Below, piece after piece: positions 52,767-61,572 of a stretch of 64,000 bases of DNA. Positions within the stretch are counted from its first letter, which is position 1. Each line of letters opens with the position of its first letter. Source of the stretch: Algoriphagus sanaruensis (GTDB lineage: Bacteria > Bacteroidota > Bacteroidia > Cytophagales > Cyclobacteriaceae); assembly GCF_001593605.1 (NCBI RefSeq), contig NZ_CP012836.1, forward strand, positions 2,918,501 through 2,982,500, given 5' to 3'. The position numbers and the translations under genes were made by a program. Below the pieces are notes generated by a model. That model did no database searches and was not told where the DNA came from. It saw nothing but the letters and a program-made list of their open reading frames with translations.

Positions 52767-53102
52767 ATGCAAGCCTTCCTCCTAATCTGCGATTTGAAAG
52801 ATGAACCTGAAGCCATTCAAGCATATGTGGAATGCCATAAAACGGTAGCTCCGGAAATTCTTGAAAGTATCCGAGTGGCAGGGGTTATCCGGATGAGTAT
52901 CTACCGATGGAGAAACAGATTGAGCATGATACTCGAAGCCGAGGATGATTTTAGCTTTGAAAAGAAAGCCAAATTGGACAACGCCAATCCGAAAGTTCAG
53001 GAATGGGAAGCCTTTTTGGGACAATTTAAAACCAACCTTCCTGGCACTCCTGCTAATTGGCGCTGGGCACTATGCGAGAAGATATTTGAATTTAAAGTAT
53101 AA
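52767..53102 (+). CDS. L-rhamnose/L-fucose mutarotase family protein
   Basis: The 111-residue protein has the RhaM-type fold: ECHKTVAPEILESIRVAG, SIYRWRNRLSMILE, and a C-terminal WRWALCEKIFEF. It equilibrates alpha and beta anomers of a 6-deoxy sugar. In this cluster L-fucose is the likely substrate, feeding the dehydrogenase with the right anomer. It is separated from fucP by 161 bases containing the G-rich tract and an inverted repeat, so it may have its own control. Confidence 0.88.
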   Translation: MQAFLLICDLKDEPEAIQAYVECHKTVAPEILESIRVAGVIRMSIYRWRNRLSMILEAEDDFSFEKKAKLDNANPKVQEWEAFLGQFKTNLPGTPANWRWALCEKIFEFKV

Positions 53103-53165
53103 ACTCGTTTGTGAGATATCCTAAGTAAGATTTGAAATTGTAGAAATTAGAATGCCCTTTATCCT

Positions 53166-54083
53166 ATGAAAAAACCCATCCTAACCCTTGCCTTGATGCT
53201 GTTGTCTTTGCTGACTTTTGCACAAAATCATGTCATTCCTCTTTGGGAAGGTACGCCTCCTCTCCAGAATCCTTCAGATCTCAAGGAAGAAGCAACCCAA
53301 CAAGGAATTCTTCGCATTGCCAATGTGCAAACTCCAAGCATTGAGGTCTATCTCCCAACCAAGCAAATTGCAACTGGTGAAGCTGTGGTGATTTTTCCGG
53401 GAGGTGGCTATGGAATCTTAGCTTATGATTGGGAAGGAACTGACTTTGCCAAATGGCTAAATGCCCAAGGAATTGCAGGAATCGTGGTCAAATATCGACT
53501 TCCAATTTCCAAGTCATTGACAGATCCAAAAGAGGTTCCATTGATGGATGCACAGCGTGCCATTCGCCTAGTCCGCCAAAATGCGGAAGCTTGGAGTATA
53601 AATCCATCCAAAATCGGAGTGATGGGATTCTCTGCCGGTGGTCACTTAGCTTCCACAGTTAGTACTCAATATACCCATGAGGTAAATCGTTCAAAGGATG
53701 CAATTGACGCCCTTTCGGCAAGACCTGATTTTTCGATTTTGGTGTATCCTGTGATTTCCTTTCGAGACGCGGCTGTTCATTCAGGTTCAAGGAAAAATCT
53801 GATCGGGGAAAATGCTTCTCAAGAGCTGATGGACCGTTTTTCAGGAGAACTCAATGTCAATGCTGAAACTCCTCCAACATTCTTGGTTCATGCTCAGGAT
53901 GACAAAGGCGTGCCAATTGAAAATTCCTTGCTTTACTATCAAGCCCTTCATAAAAACGGAGTAAAGGCTTCCTTACATATCTATCCAAGCGGAGGTCATG
54001 GCTTTGGGTTTGGATTGGGAAAAGGAGCTGTGGAAGGATGGAGAGACGTTTTGTTGGCTTGGATGAAAGAGACGATTCAATAG
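53166..54083 (+). CDS. Exported alpha/beta hydrolase (acetyl-esterase/BD-FAE-like)
   Basis: The 305-residue protein has a Sec signal peptide (ends LTFAQ) and an esterase domain: VIFPGGGYGILAYDWEG as the oxyanion HGG-like motif, the nucleophile in GFSAGG, and HAQDDKGVP and GGHGFG for Asp and His. The type is common among xylan and polysaccharide acetyl-esterases of Bacteroidota. Next to a fucose cluster it may deacetylate fucose-containing glycans, but no glycosidase or SusCD pair is here to confirm this. Confidence 0.87.
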   Translation: MKKPILTLALMLLSLLTFAQNHVIPLWEGTPPLQNPSDLKEEATQQGILRIANVQTPSIEVYLPTKQIATGEAVVIFPGGGYGILAYDWEGTDFAKWLNAQGIAGIVVKYRLPISKSLTDPKEVPLMDAQRAIRLVRQNAEAWSINPSKIGVMGFSAGGHLASTVSTQYTHEVNRSKDAIDALSARPDFSILVYPVISFRDAAVHSGSRKNLIGENASQELMDRFSGELNVNAETPPTFLVHAQDDKGVPIENSLLYYQALHKNGVKASLHIYPSGGHGFGFGLGKGAVEGWRDVLLAWMKETIQ

Positions 54084-54237
54084 GTAGAGGACAGTCACAG
54101 GTTTCAGTGATCAGTCGCAGTTTTCAAGATATTGTCAACAGTCCACAGTCAACTGATTTTAGTACTTGAAGATTTAAGATTGCATGTAATTTTACAGAAT
54201 GGTGGACCGTGGACTGTCTACCTTTGACATAAAAACA
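54084..54237. repeat. Intergenic CAGTCCAC/GTGGACTG repeat region
   Basis: The spacer carries related short units in both orientations: ACAGTCCAC near 54136 with GTGGACTGT near 54211, and AGGTAGAGGACAGTC (54091-54105) matching GACTGTCTACCT near 54215. They can pair into a large imperfect hairpin. It looks like decayed repeats widespread in Cytophagales spacers. An apparent in-frame ATG at 54199 lies inside it and is unlikely to be the HAD start. Confidence 0.45.
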
Positions 54238-54936
54238 ATGCCTATTAAAGTAATTGCCTTCGACGCAGATGACACCCTTTGGGTAAATGAACCTTTTTTC
54301 CGTGAGGCTGAGGAAAAGTTCGCCAGCCTTTTGGAAGATTTTATGCCTCAGCATGCCATCATGAAGGAGCTCTATCGAACTGAAATCGACAACCTTCCGC
54401 TGTATGGCTATGGAATCAAGGGGTTTATGCTTTCTCTGATCGAAACAGCTCTCCGCATTTCTGACCACAAAGTTCCGGTTACCCTTATTGATAAGGTGAT
54501 TAAAATCGGGCAAGAAATGCTCGAAAAGCCGGTCGAGTTACTTCCTGGAGTAGAAGAAGTCTTGCAATCGCTCAATGGGGATTACCGAATGGTCCTCGCG
54601 ACCAAAGGGGATTTGGTTGATCAGGAACGGAAACTTCGCAAGTCAGGCTTGGAAAAATATTTTCACCACATCGAAATTATGAGTGAAAAGCGAGTAACGG
54701 ATTACGAAAAACTAATCAGGCATTTGGACATCAAGCCTTCTGAATTTTTGATGCTTGGAAACAGTCTTAAGTCCGATATACTTCCTGTTTTGGATTTAGG
54801 AGGATTCGGGATTCACATTCCTTTTCACACCACCTGGATTCATGAGCAGGTTGAGCATACTGTCGAGCATGAACGGTTTTTTGAAGTGGGAAATATTGGA
54901 AAAGCAGTGGATTTGATCCGAGGAATTGATGCTTAA
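54238..54936 (+). CDS. HAD-family hydrolase
   Basis: From the ATG at 54238 the protein begins MPIKVIAFDADDTLW, the HAD motif I with nucleophile and acid Asp residues. ATKGDLVDQERKL gives motif II/III and MLGNSLKSDILPVLDLG motif IV. The 232-residue cytoplasmic phosphatase has an alpha-helical cap (about 20-95). The substrate is unknown. It is convergent with the FAD oxidoreductase gene, six bases apart. Confidence 0.87.
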   Translation: MPIKVIAFDADDTLWVNEPFFREAEEKFASLLEDFMPQHAIMKELYRTEIDNLPLYGYGIKGFMLSLIETALRISDHKVPVTLIDKVIKIGQEMLEKPVELLPGVEEVLQSLNGDYRMVLATKGDLVDQERKLRKSGLEKYFHHIEIMSEKRVTDYEKLIRHLDIKPSEFLMLGNSLKSDILPVLDLGGFGIHIPFHTTWIHEQVEHTVEHERFFEVGNIGKAVDLIRGIDA

Positions 54937-54942
54937 TCCCGG

Positions 54943-56583
54943 TCAATTCTCCAACACCTGCTTCTCTTCGAGTAAGACCTTTCGAAGCTTCTCATAGGCC
55001 AAATCCTGAACGGCTATGCCTTGCTCGATTGCCAAGACTGCAGCGGCAGCGGCACTTTGACCTAGAATCATAAAGACAGGTTCCATCCGAATCGATCCAA
55101 ATGCAGTATGCGAGCTAGACACACAAACGGGTACCAATAAATTGGTGCATTCTTCTTTCTTGGGAAGTAAAGTTCCATAAGAAATCGAATAGGGTTGCTT
55201 CGGATGCACACCGATATCACCTTCATTTTGGACAAAGCCCCCAGCTGTCACAAATCGCTGTGTATTATGGGAATCTAAGGAATACGAACCCATTCCGACG
55301 GAGTGAGGAACGTCCTTTGCTCCCAGCACATCGTGTTCAGTCATGACATAAGCACCAAGCATTCGACGAGCTTCACGAACATAAATCTGGTGAGGCCAAT
55401 TTCCATTATCCACAAATTCATCTTTTGCCAATCCGTATTGAGCCATTTGTTCTCGCACCTTTTCCGGAACTCTAGCATCATTGCCTAAGAAATACATCAA
55501 CCCTTTTTGGTAATCCTCGTGAGCTTGGATGATTGCTTGGCGTTCTTCATAGCTTGCCTCAGGATAGGCATAATTTTTCCCGATGTAATCGGTGCTAAAT
55601 GGACCATGATTATTTGTGTCTGTTTTCAAATTGGGGATAGGATCAAATTTCCAAAAAGTCTCATCCCAGCCTGCAGCATACACTCGAGCCAATAATTCAT
55701 AACGGGTGGAATCGTAATTTTCAGGTCTCGGAAAAGGAACCCGATTGTCAGGATGCCGACTCAACGCCATCCGGAAATTATAAGCCTGCAATCGATGATC
55801 CCCTTCCCCATTTTGCCCTGGAGGCTCAGAAGAAATCTCAGGTAAAAGTCCACTGCTCGGATCTCCGGTAATTCGGTATGCGGAAATGGAATCATAGAAA
55901 TAATGATTGTGTTGAAAAACGCCCACTTGAACTCCGTTCCAGGTTTCTCTATACTGTGCATTTGATTCTCGTCCTACGGTATAGTTCACCCCCGCAGCCG
56001 CCATCAGGTCTCCTTCATAGGTTGCATCGATAAACACTTTTCCTCGGTATCTCTTCCCAGAAAGCGTTTGAATCTCAGTGATTTTACCTTCTGCCTTTTG
56101 CACTCCCTTTACCCGATCCAACCATTCATTACGGTGGATTTCCAGCCCATATTCTTGGACAAAATCCTCAAAAACCTGTTCAGCTACATGAGGTTCAAAA
56201 ATCCACATCGTCCGATTTTCACCATCAATAGCAGGAGTTCCTTGCCCCTTATTTCCGTATTCATCCCGTGTTTGCCACTTCCAGGCAGAGTCCTGGGCAT
56301 AGTGTAAATAGACTCGATGATAAAACTCCCTAGCCAATCCACCAATTACCGCCTTATTCCCAGTATCAGTGAATCCCAATCCCCCTGAAGACAAGCCTCC
56401 CAAATGAATATCCGGAGATACTACCAAGACTGACTTTCCCATTTTCTTTGCTTGGATGGCAGCGGTAATCGCTGAAGAAGTCCCGCCGTAGACAATGATA
56501 TCGGCCTCAAAAAGCTCCTGATCATTGGATGAACATGAGATCAAAAAGAGAAAAGAGAACAGGGAAATAAGTAAAACTCTCAT
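54943..56583 (-). CDS. FAD-dependent oxidoreductase, lipoprotein
   Basis: The 546-residue protein has a lipoprotein signal (lipobox LISC, C17) and then an FAD-binding oxidoreductase domain of the FAD_oxidored (PF12831) type: DIIVYGGTSSAITAAIQAKKMG and LSSGGLGFTDTGNKAVIGG, with a late MEPVFMILGQSAAAAA motif. Many such proteins sit in sugar-degradation loci of Bacteroidota and Planctomycetes and have no assigned reaction. It is the last gene of a minus-strand operon with exported proteins. Confidence 0.87.
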   Translation of the reverse strand: MRVLLISLFSFLFLISCSSNDQELFEADIIVYGGTSSAITAAIQAKKMGKSVLVVSPDIHLGGLSSGGLGFTDTGNKAVIGGLAREFYHRVYLHYAQDSAWKWQTRDEYGNKGQGTPAIDGENRTMWIFEPHVAEQVFEDFVQEYGLEIHRNEWLDRVKGVQKAEGKITEIQTLSGKRYRGKVFIDATYEGDLMAAAGVNYTVGRESNAQYRETWNGVQVGVFQHNHYFYDSISAYRITGDPSSGLLPEISSEPPGQNGEGDHRLQAYNFRMALSRHPDNRVPFPRPENYDSTRYELLARVYAAGWDETFWKFDPIPNLKTDTNNHGPFSTDYIGKNYAYPEASYEERQAIIQAHEDYQKGLMYFLGNDARVPEKVREQMAQYGLAKDEFVDNGNWPHQIYVREARRMLGAYVMTEHDVLGAKDVPHSVGMGSYSLDSHNTQRFVTAGGFVQNEGDIGVHPKQPYSISYGTLLPKKEECTNLLVPVCVSSSHTAFGSIRMEPVFMILGQSAAAAAVLAIEQGIAVQDLAYEKLRKVLLEEKQVLEN

Positions 56584-56651
56584 AGGAATGGATGGAGCGT
56601 AATGAGTTAACTAGTAATGTGTTTTGATCCTTGAACTTTGGTTACTGATCG

Positions 56652-57710
56652 TTAATCCTTTGCAAAACTATCCGCTTTTGAATTTAGCAATTCATTATCG
56701 GGATGAGCTTCAGAAAAGATCAAAATTTGGTAGCGGAATGTCACGGATTGACCTGGTGCAAGACCAAAATTCAAGGTTTCTTTCCCTCCGCTAAGCTCTT
56801 TTTGTCCAAGTGGATTTGCGGAAAATAAGCCATAACCTCTAGCATGCCAATAGGTAGGATAGCCGGGATTGGAGGGATGATCCAAAATCACCAAGGACAC
56901 CTTTTCATTTTCGAGTTTTCCATCCAAGCTCACCCAATTTCCGCGTGTTCCCCAAACATCATCCCCTTCTTTTCCTGCACTGCTTCGATATTTCCCGGTT
57001 ACTCCCTCATTGTTCAGGCTTGCCACTGTTGTTGGAATTCCATTCGCATCGGTGAAAATTTCAGGCTTATCGGAAGGATGCTCTAACGCTCTTGCCACTC
57101 GAATCGCAAATACACCTTCTTTATTATCTTTCATGGAAACCGGTTGGTCCTGCGCGGTCAAAGTAGTCACCCTCGTTATACTCTGCTGATTTCCTTGAGC
57201 CGAAAAAAGAAAGGTAGTTTTCTCTTGAAGCAAAACGCGACCATCCGGCGCTTTCCAATCCATGGTCACGGTTAATTCAGCGCCGTTCGAAGTTTCTTTG
57301 CTTTCCGTAATTCCGGTATGAACAATGGTGCCGTACTTGTGCTTTTGGTTGGCTGGAATTGCATCCGAATTATTCCAAAAATCTAGTCCATTGACATCTC
57401 CATAATTCATCCAATGTCCAATATGATGCGGATGATCCACCCGCTCACCTGGCTTAGGATTAAGTGGGAAGCCCCGAGTCAGTTCATTTCCTTCAGCAGA
57501 AATTAGCGGATATAGGACAGGCTTCGCAATAGTACTTGGATAATAATAGGCCGTAAAAAGCTCACCATTGACCAAAACCTCCACTTTTTGCTCTGCATCC
57601 TTACGAACCAATTGGATGGATTTTTTTGACTCTTGTGCCTGTGTCATTCCTGAAAAAAGGGACAGCAGCACAACTGCCATCCCCCATTGAAGTTGCTTAA
57701 ATCGAATCAT
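56652..57710 (-). CDS. Exported DUF6807 (PmoA-annotated) protein
   Basis: The 352-residue product has a Sec signal peptide (ends MTQAQ) and DUF6807 hallmarks: DHPHHIGHWMNYGDVNGLDFW, DWKAPDGRVLLQEKTTF and a C-terminal FGLAPGQSVTFRYQIL. The family is often mislabelled as methane oxygenase PmoA, but it is unrelated to particulate methane monooxygenase and occurs in glycan loci. The clustered His residues (DHPHHIGH) suggest a metal site. It starts three bases after the Gfo/Idh gene ends. Confidence 0.85.
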   Translation of the reverse strand: MIRFKQLQWGMAVVLLSLFSGMTQAQESKKSIQLVRKDAEQKVEVLVNGELFTAYYYPSTIAKPVLYPLISAEGNELTRGFPLNPKPGERVDHPHHIGHWMNYGDVNGLDFWNNSDAIPANQKHKYGTIVHTGITESKETSNGAELTVTMDWKAPDGRVLLQEKTTFLFSAQGNQQSITRVTTLTAQDQPVSMKDNKEGVFAIRVARALEHPSDKPEIFTDANGIPTTVASLNNEGVTGKYRSSAGKEGDDVWGTRGNWVSLDGKLENEKVSLVILDHPSNPGYPTYWHARGYGLFSANPLGQKELSGGKETLNFGLAPGQSVTFRYQILIFSEAHPDNELLNSKADSFAKD

Positions 57711-57713
57711 TAC

Positions 57714-59075
57714 TTAGTATTGGAATGGTTTTCCTCCTGCCAAGACTTCCTGTTTTTCTTCATCGAAGGTCACAAACTGACCTGTCCGCAAAGCAGCTGT
57801 GGTCATGATATTGGCAATGGAATGATTGTATCCAGCCATCACGTCTGCATTTGGCTTTTGTCTGGTGCGCACGCAATCCATCCAGTTGCGCATGTGAGAA
57901 GAAGTCAGTGGATCTGCTCCGGTATTGGCGCCTGTTTCCACCTTTACTGCTTCTCCCAATTTCATTTCAGGAAGGCGATTTTCCTTCAATCCCATCGACT
58001 CAGCCTGCCCCTTGCTCAATCCTCCATTTGGGGTAATCATATTGGTATCCAAATTCAATTCTCCCCCATTGGAATAATAAATTTCCTTAGTTCCACCGGC
58101 TGAATTGGTAAATCTGGAAGAATAAATCACTTGGAATCCTTTGCTTGGATCGTTGAGTGGTCCATAATCAAATACCGCCGTCATCGTATCAAAATTCTGA
58201 CGCCCGTCTTTCCAAAGGTAAATCCCTCCGTTGGCAGCCACACTTCTTGGATGTGGCAGATCAGTAAACCAATGAACCGTATCAATTTGATGGGCCATCC
58301 ACTGTCCGGGAATTCCAGAAGAATACGGCCAAAACAATCTGAACTCTAAATACTTTCTAGGATCCCACTCCGCTTTGGGACGATTCATTTGGTAACGGTC
58401 CCAGTCGGTATCCTCTTTTCGAATTTGACTTGCCAATTCCTGTCTTCTCCATCTTCCGGGTTGATTGACATTCCAAGTCATTTCAACCGCCACGATATCC
58501 CCAAATTTTCCTGCTTTGATAAATTCATTTGCCTGATGGTAGTTCAAGCCACTTCTTCGCTGGGAACCCACCTGCACGATTTTCCCCGTTCTCAAAACGG
58601 CTTCTTTTGCAGCCCGTGCATCGGCCATCGTCTCTGCAAATGGCTTTTCGACATAGACATCTCTTCCTGCCTCCACGGCTTCTTTGCAATGTAAGGCATG
58701 CTGGAAGTCAGCCGTGGAAATAATTACTGCATCCACGTCCTTTCGGTCATAGAGCTCATCGTTGTTTCGGCAGGCAGCAATAGAAACCCCGGCTTTTTCT
58801 TTGATAAAGGCCTGCGCCTCATCTCGTCTTCGATTCCAGAGGTCTGACACTGCCGAAAACTCAAAGTTCATTTCCTTGGCATGACCTTGCATGGCAGGAA
58901 TCAATGCTCCCCGGCACCGGTCGGAAAATCCAACGATGCCTACGTGGACACGGTCATTGGCTCCCAAAATTCTACTATAACTTTTGGGAGAAAAGGCCAT
59001 CGCGCCTAAGCTAAGCCCGGCGGTGGTGAGTGCGGACTTCTTGAGAAAGTCTCTGCGAGATTGATCTGAATTCAT
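57714..59075 (-). CDS. Tat-exported Gfo/Idh/MocA oxidoreductase
   Basis: The 453-residue protein begins with a twin-arginine signal (QSRRDFLKKSALTTAG), then an NAD(P) Rossmann domain (VGIVGFSDRCRG, with Asp in place of the usual second Gly-rich residues) and the EKP motif (VEKPFAET). The C-terminal domain has WMAHQIDTVHWFTDLPHP with conserved His. Tat export with a folded, bound nicotinamide cofactor implies a glucose-fructose-oxidoreductase-like ping-pong mechanism in the periplasm. The substrate is unknown. Confidence 0.9.
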   Translation of the reverse strand: MNSDQSRRDFLKKSALTTAGLSLGAMAFSPKSYSRILGANDRVHVGIVGFSDRCRGALIPAMQGHAKEMNFEFSAVSDLWNRRRDEAQAFIKEKAGVSIAACRNNDELYDRKDVDAVIISTADFQHALHCKEAVEAGRDVYVEKPFAETMADARAAKEAVLRTGKIVQVGSQRRSGLNYHQANEFIKAGKFGDIVAVEMTWNVNQPGRWRRQELASQIRKEDTDWDRYQMNRPKAEWDPRKYLEFRLFWPYSSGIPGQWMAHQIDTVHWFTDLPHPRSVAANGGIYLWKDGRQNFDTMTAVFDYGPLNDPSKGFQVIYSSRFTNSAGGTKEIYYSNGGELNLDTNMITPNGGLSKGQAESMGLKENRLPEMKLGEAVKVETGANTGADPLTSSHMRNWMDCVRTRQKPNADVMAGYNHSIANIMTTAALRTGQFVTFDEEKQEVLAGGKPFQY

Positions 59076-59185
59076 GGTTATTGGGTTTTTGTTTTTATGA
59101 TCGTATAATGAGTTTTTAAATCCCCCTTACCCCCTTTTTAAAGGTGGAATTAGCCGAGTTATTGACTTTGAAAATAATTCCTGAT

Positions 59186-60076
59186 TCAAAGCTTGGACCT
59201 CGCTATTAAATTTTGAAAGATTTCCTTTTGCTCACGCAAAGCTTGAATTCGATCTGCAGGTTGAGTACGCGCTTCCAACAGAATCCAGCCTTCGTAATCC
59301 ATTTGATTAAATAAGCGGAAAAGGTCCTGATACGGGTAAGTGCCAACATTGAATTCCCGAACGTGCACGGTATCTCCAAACCATTTTTTCACCGAATTGA
59401 AGTTGGCTTCCAAACCTGGAGGCAAGAGATCTTCGGCATTGCAGTTCCAGCAAATTTTGACATTGGACTCGGTAACCTGATCAAAAATCGCCTTCATCAC
59501 CGGTAGCTCTTGGGTGTGTTGTCCATGCACTTCCACCCGGATCAATTGTCCGAAGTCCTGAGCAAATTTTCCGACTTCATTAAAAGAAGCTGCGATTTGG
59601 GCGATCGTTTTTTCTTTGGGAACCTCTGCTGGCAAAAAGTTGGGTTTCACCTTGATTCCCGTAGCTCCGATATCATGACAAAGTTGGATATAGGCCTTCG
59701 TCCCTTCGATATTTTGTTTAAGCTTTTCGGAATCTGGGCTATGGTATTCGTAATTGGACCCATACCCCAAACAAGTCACAGGACTATCTGCAAAGCGTTT
59801 TTTGACCTCGACCCGCTGGGTTGGAGACAGTGCGGTTTCTACTCCGTGCGCATGCTGGGTACGAAGTTCCACTCCAAGTACTCCTGTTTTTTCACAATTG
59901 GCGATTAGGGTTGGCAAATCCCAATCCTTGGCCCATTCGTAGGTGACCAGGCCAAATCGCATTTTGGATTCAGCATGAGCTGAAAAACTAGTAAGCAGCG
60001 GTAAAGCGGCCAATCCTAGGCCTGCGTTGAAACTTTGCTGAAGAAAAATTCTTCGGGAGAGGTCCTTTGAGTTCAT
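59186..60076 (-). CDS. Tat-exported sugar phosphate isomerase/epimerase-type TIM barrel
   Basis: The 296-residue protein has a twin-arginine signal (LSRRIFLQQSF) and an AP-endonuclease-2-like TIM barrel: VLGVELRTQHAHGVE, GIKVKPNF, IRVEVHGQH, KICWNCNAED and a last strand GWILLEARTQ. The conserved Glu, His and Asp residues form a divalent-metal site for sugar enolisation, or for lyase chemistry on oxidised sugars in 3-keto-glycoside systems. It is the first gene of the operon; 110 bases separate it from the Gfo/Idh gene. Confidence 0.88.
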   Translation of the reverse strand: MNSKDLSRRIFLQQSFNAGLGLAALPLLTSFSAHAESKMRFGLVTYEWAKDWDLPTLIANCEKTGVLGVELRTQHAHGVETALSPTQRVEVKKRFADSPVTCLGYGSNYEYHSPDSEKLKQNIEGTKAYIQLCHDIGATGIKVKPNFLPAEVPKEKTIAQIAASFNEVGKFAQDFGQLIRVEVHGQHTQELPVMKAIFDQVTESNVKICWNCNAEDLLPPGLEANFNSVKKWFGDTVHVREFNVGTYPYQDLFRLFNQMDYEGWILLEARTQPADRIQALREQKEIFQNLIARSKL

Positions 60077-60149
60077 TCACTTAAAATAGGCAGAAATGCC
60101 CGGCGGACTTCCCTGAAGTGTCTGGAAATTGCGGAAACGATTGAGGAGT

Positions 60150-60749
60150 TTAGGAAATCCAACCCACCGATCTTTTCCAGCGATCGATTTCTTGTTTCCG
60201 ACTCCACCAATCAGTGGGAGGATTTTGATTTTCCAATTCGGCTTGATGTCGAATTAGTGCCGTTTGCTCTTCCAAGGTAGTTAATCCGATGGCGCTCCTC
60301 CTTTGATTTACTTCTGAGGGATTTTCAATTTCATTGGGCACCAATTGCCCTTGATCGTTCCAGTCAAACTGGGTTCCGTAGGATTGTGGTTTTCCCTCTA
60401 GGACTGCGATTCGGTCCCCCAAATACGCCAAATCCTTGGCTGAAACTTGGTGATTTTGAACTTCAACTTCCAAAAGTTGAAGGCAATTTTTCATAAAAGT
60501 GGGTTGCTCGATCGAATGCTGGACGATCAACCAGGCAGCTTCGCTCGCCTCCTGCCCCACTAGCACTTGGGTGGGATAGCCGATCTTTTGGATAATTTGC
60601 TCCAATTGCTTGGTATTTCGGAGATGAACCTTTTTCATTTCCGGATTATACCCCTTCCCCAATTGTCCATTTTGAATCAATCTTTCCCGAACCGCCAAAT
60701 CTTCATTTCTCATTTCGATCAGCAATTCAGCTATTTCAGGGTAAATCAT
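60150..60749 (-). CDS. DUF6624-type protein
   Basis: The 199-residue protein has a hallmark pattern of DUF6624: IIQKIGYPTQVLVGQEASEAAWLIVQHS, FMKNCLQLLEVEV, AYLGDRIAVLEGKPQSYGTQF and RRSAIGLTTLEE. There is no signal peptide. The function of the family is unknown. It is transcribed in the same direction as the exported-protein operon but upstream of it, with a 73-base gap. Confidence 0.82.
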   Translation of the reverse strand: MIYPEIAELLIEMRNEDLAVRERLIQNGQLGKGYNPEMKKVHLRNTKQLEQIIQKIGYPTQVLVGQEASEAAWLIVQHSIEQPTFMKNCLQLLEVEVQNHQVSAKDLAYLGDRIAVLEGKPQSYGTQFDWNDQGQLVPNEIENPSEVNQRRSAIGLTTLEEQTALIRHQAELENQNPPTDWWSRKQEIDRWKRSVGWIS

Positions 60750-60877
60750 AGGATAAGATTTTTTTATTAACCGATACTCCTTTTAAAAAAACGAAAAGCA
60801 ATTGAAGATCATGAATTAAGACAATTTTGCAATGATGGGAATCTTTCAAGGCAAGTCGTACCCCTTTTTTGAATTTG

Positions 60878-61200
60878 CTATTCTTTTTCCTTTCTCATCA
60901 TAATCGAAATTCCGATCCATCCCTCAGTGGGAAAGGTCGTTGTTTCAACAAATTCCCAACCTTCCGATTCATATTCAGAAGCCTTGAGCAGCGCAGGTGT
61001 AAAATCCAGAAAATCATTCGTTTTTAGATCCTTAGCATTGATGGATTGAAAAGCCTCTTGGGTAGAACTGATTTTGAGCACCTTCGAAGATTGTACTATG
61101 GTAAGGTAGTCGAATGTCTTTTTTTGTGGATTACTCGTAAATCCTACGATAAATGCAGTCAGTAAAAAGCTGTCCCGAGTACAAGTAATTTCTTGGTCAT
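60878..61200 (-). pseudogene. Frameshifted gene for a small membrane-anchored protein
   Basis: An open frame ending at 60878 encodes a C-terminal region (FDYLTIVQSSKV, then GWEFVETTTFPTEGWIGI and a charged tail) with no ATG of its own; only a GTG at 61081 is available inside it. Upstream, an ATG at 61200 in a different frame encodes MTKKLLVLGTAF and then hits a stop. Adding one base in the T5 tract (61164-61168) joins them into a 107-residue protein with an N-terminal hydrophobic segment. It is thus a recent frameshift, a sequencing error or slippage. The family is not recognised; the style is common among small Bacteroidota proteins. Confidence 0.65.
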
Positions 61201-61572
61201 GATTTTTTGATTTGAAGTCCCTAAGTCCTTACGCCAACGTTAGGCGGCTAGGTAAGTTGGTAAAATGGACACTAAAATCTGGCAAGACTCCATTCCAATT
61301 AATTTGGGATCGATTGGAGAAAAAGAATAGCCAAAAGAATTTTGGGTGGTAGCTAACTCATTTATAAACGTAACTAAACCTAATTATTTCTTTTTATTTA
61401 AAAAATCCATTTCTAGCCAATCAGGGAAGTTTATCCGACAACAAACGACTACAATCGAATACAAACACTTAGCTACCGACTTACTTTTTTCCCTTCCCCC
61501 AACTTTGGTCCATCAGTTCTCCTCTAGCGGAAATTGTTAAACCAAATCTTTCACACTTAATCTTTTAAAATT
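61201..61572. other. Spacer before ssb
   Basis: No gene is supported in these 372 bases. A short stem, GCC-AACGTTA-GGC, lies at 61233-61245. The region before ssb is AT-rich, and I found no clear TAnnTTTG promoter box. A 64-codon open frame (61346-61540) has no coding-like features. Confidence 0.4.

Noticed and set aside
54199..54237. Upstream ATG for the HAD hydrolase
   Set aside because: It lies inside a foldback repeat, and HAD motif I begins right after the ATG at 54238.
61346..61540. 64-codon open frame before ssb
   Set aside because: No coding-like composition, no recognisable motif, and AT-rich spacer context.
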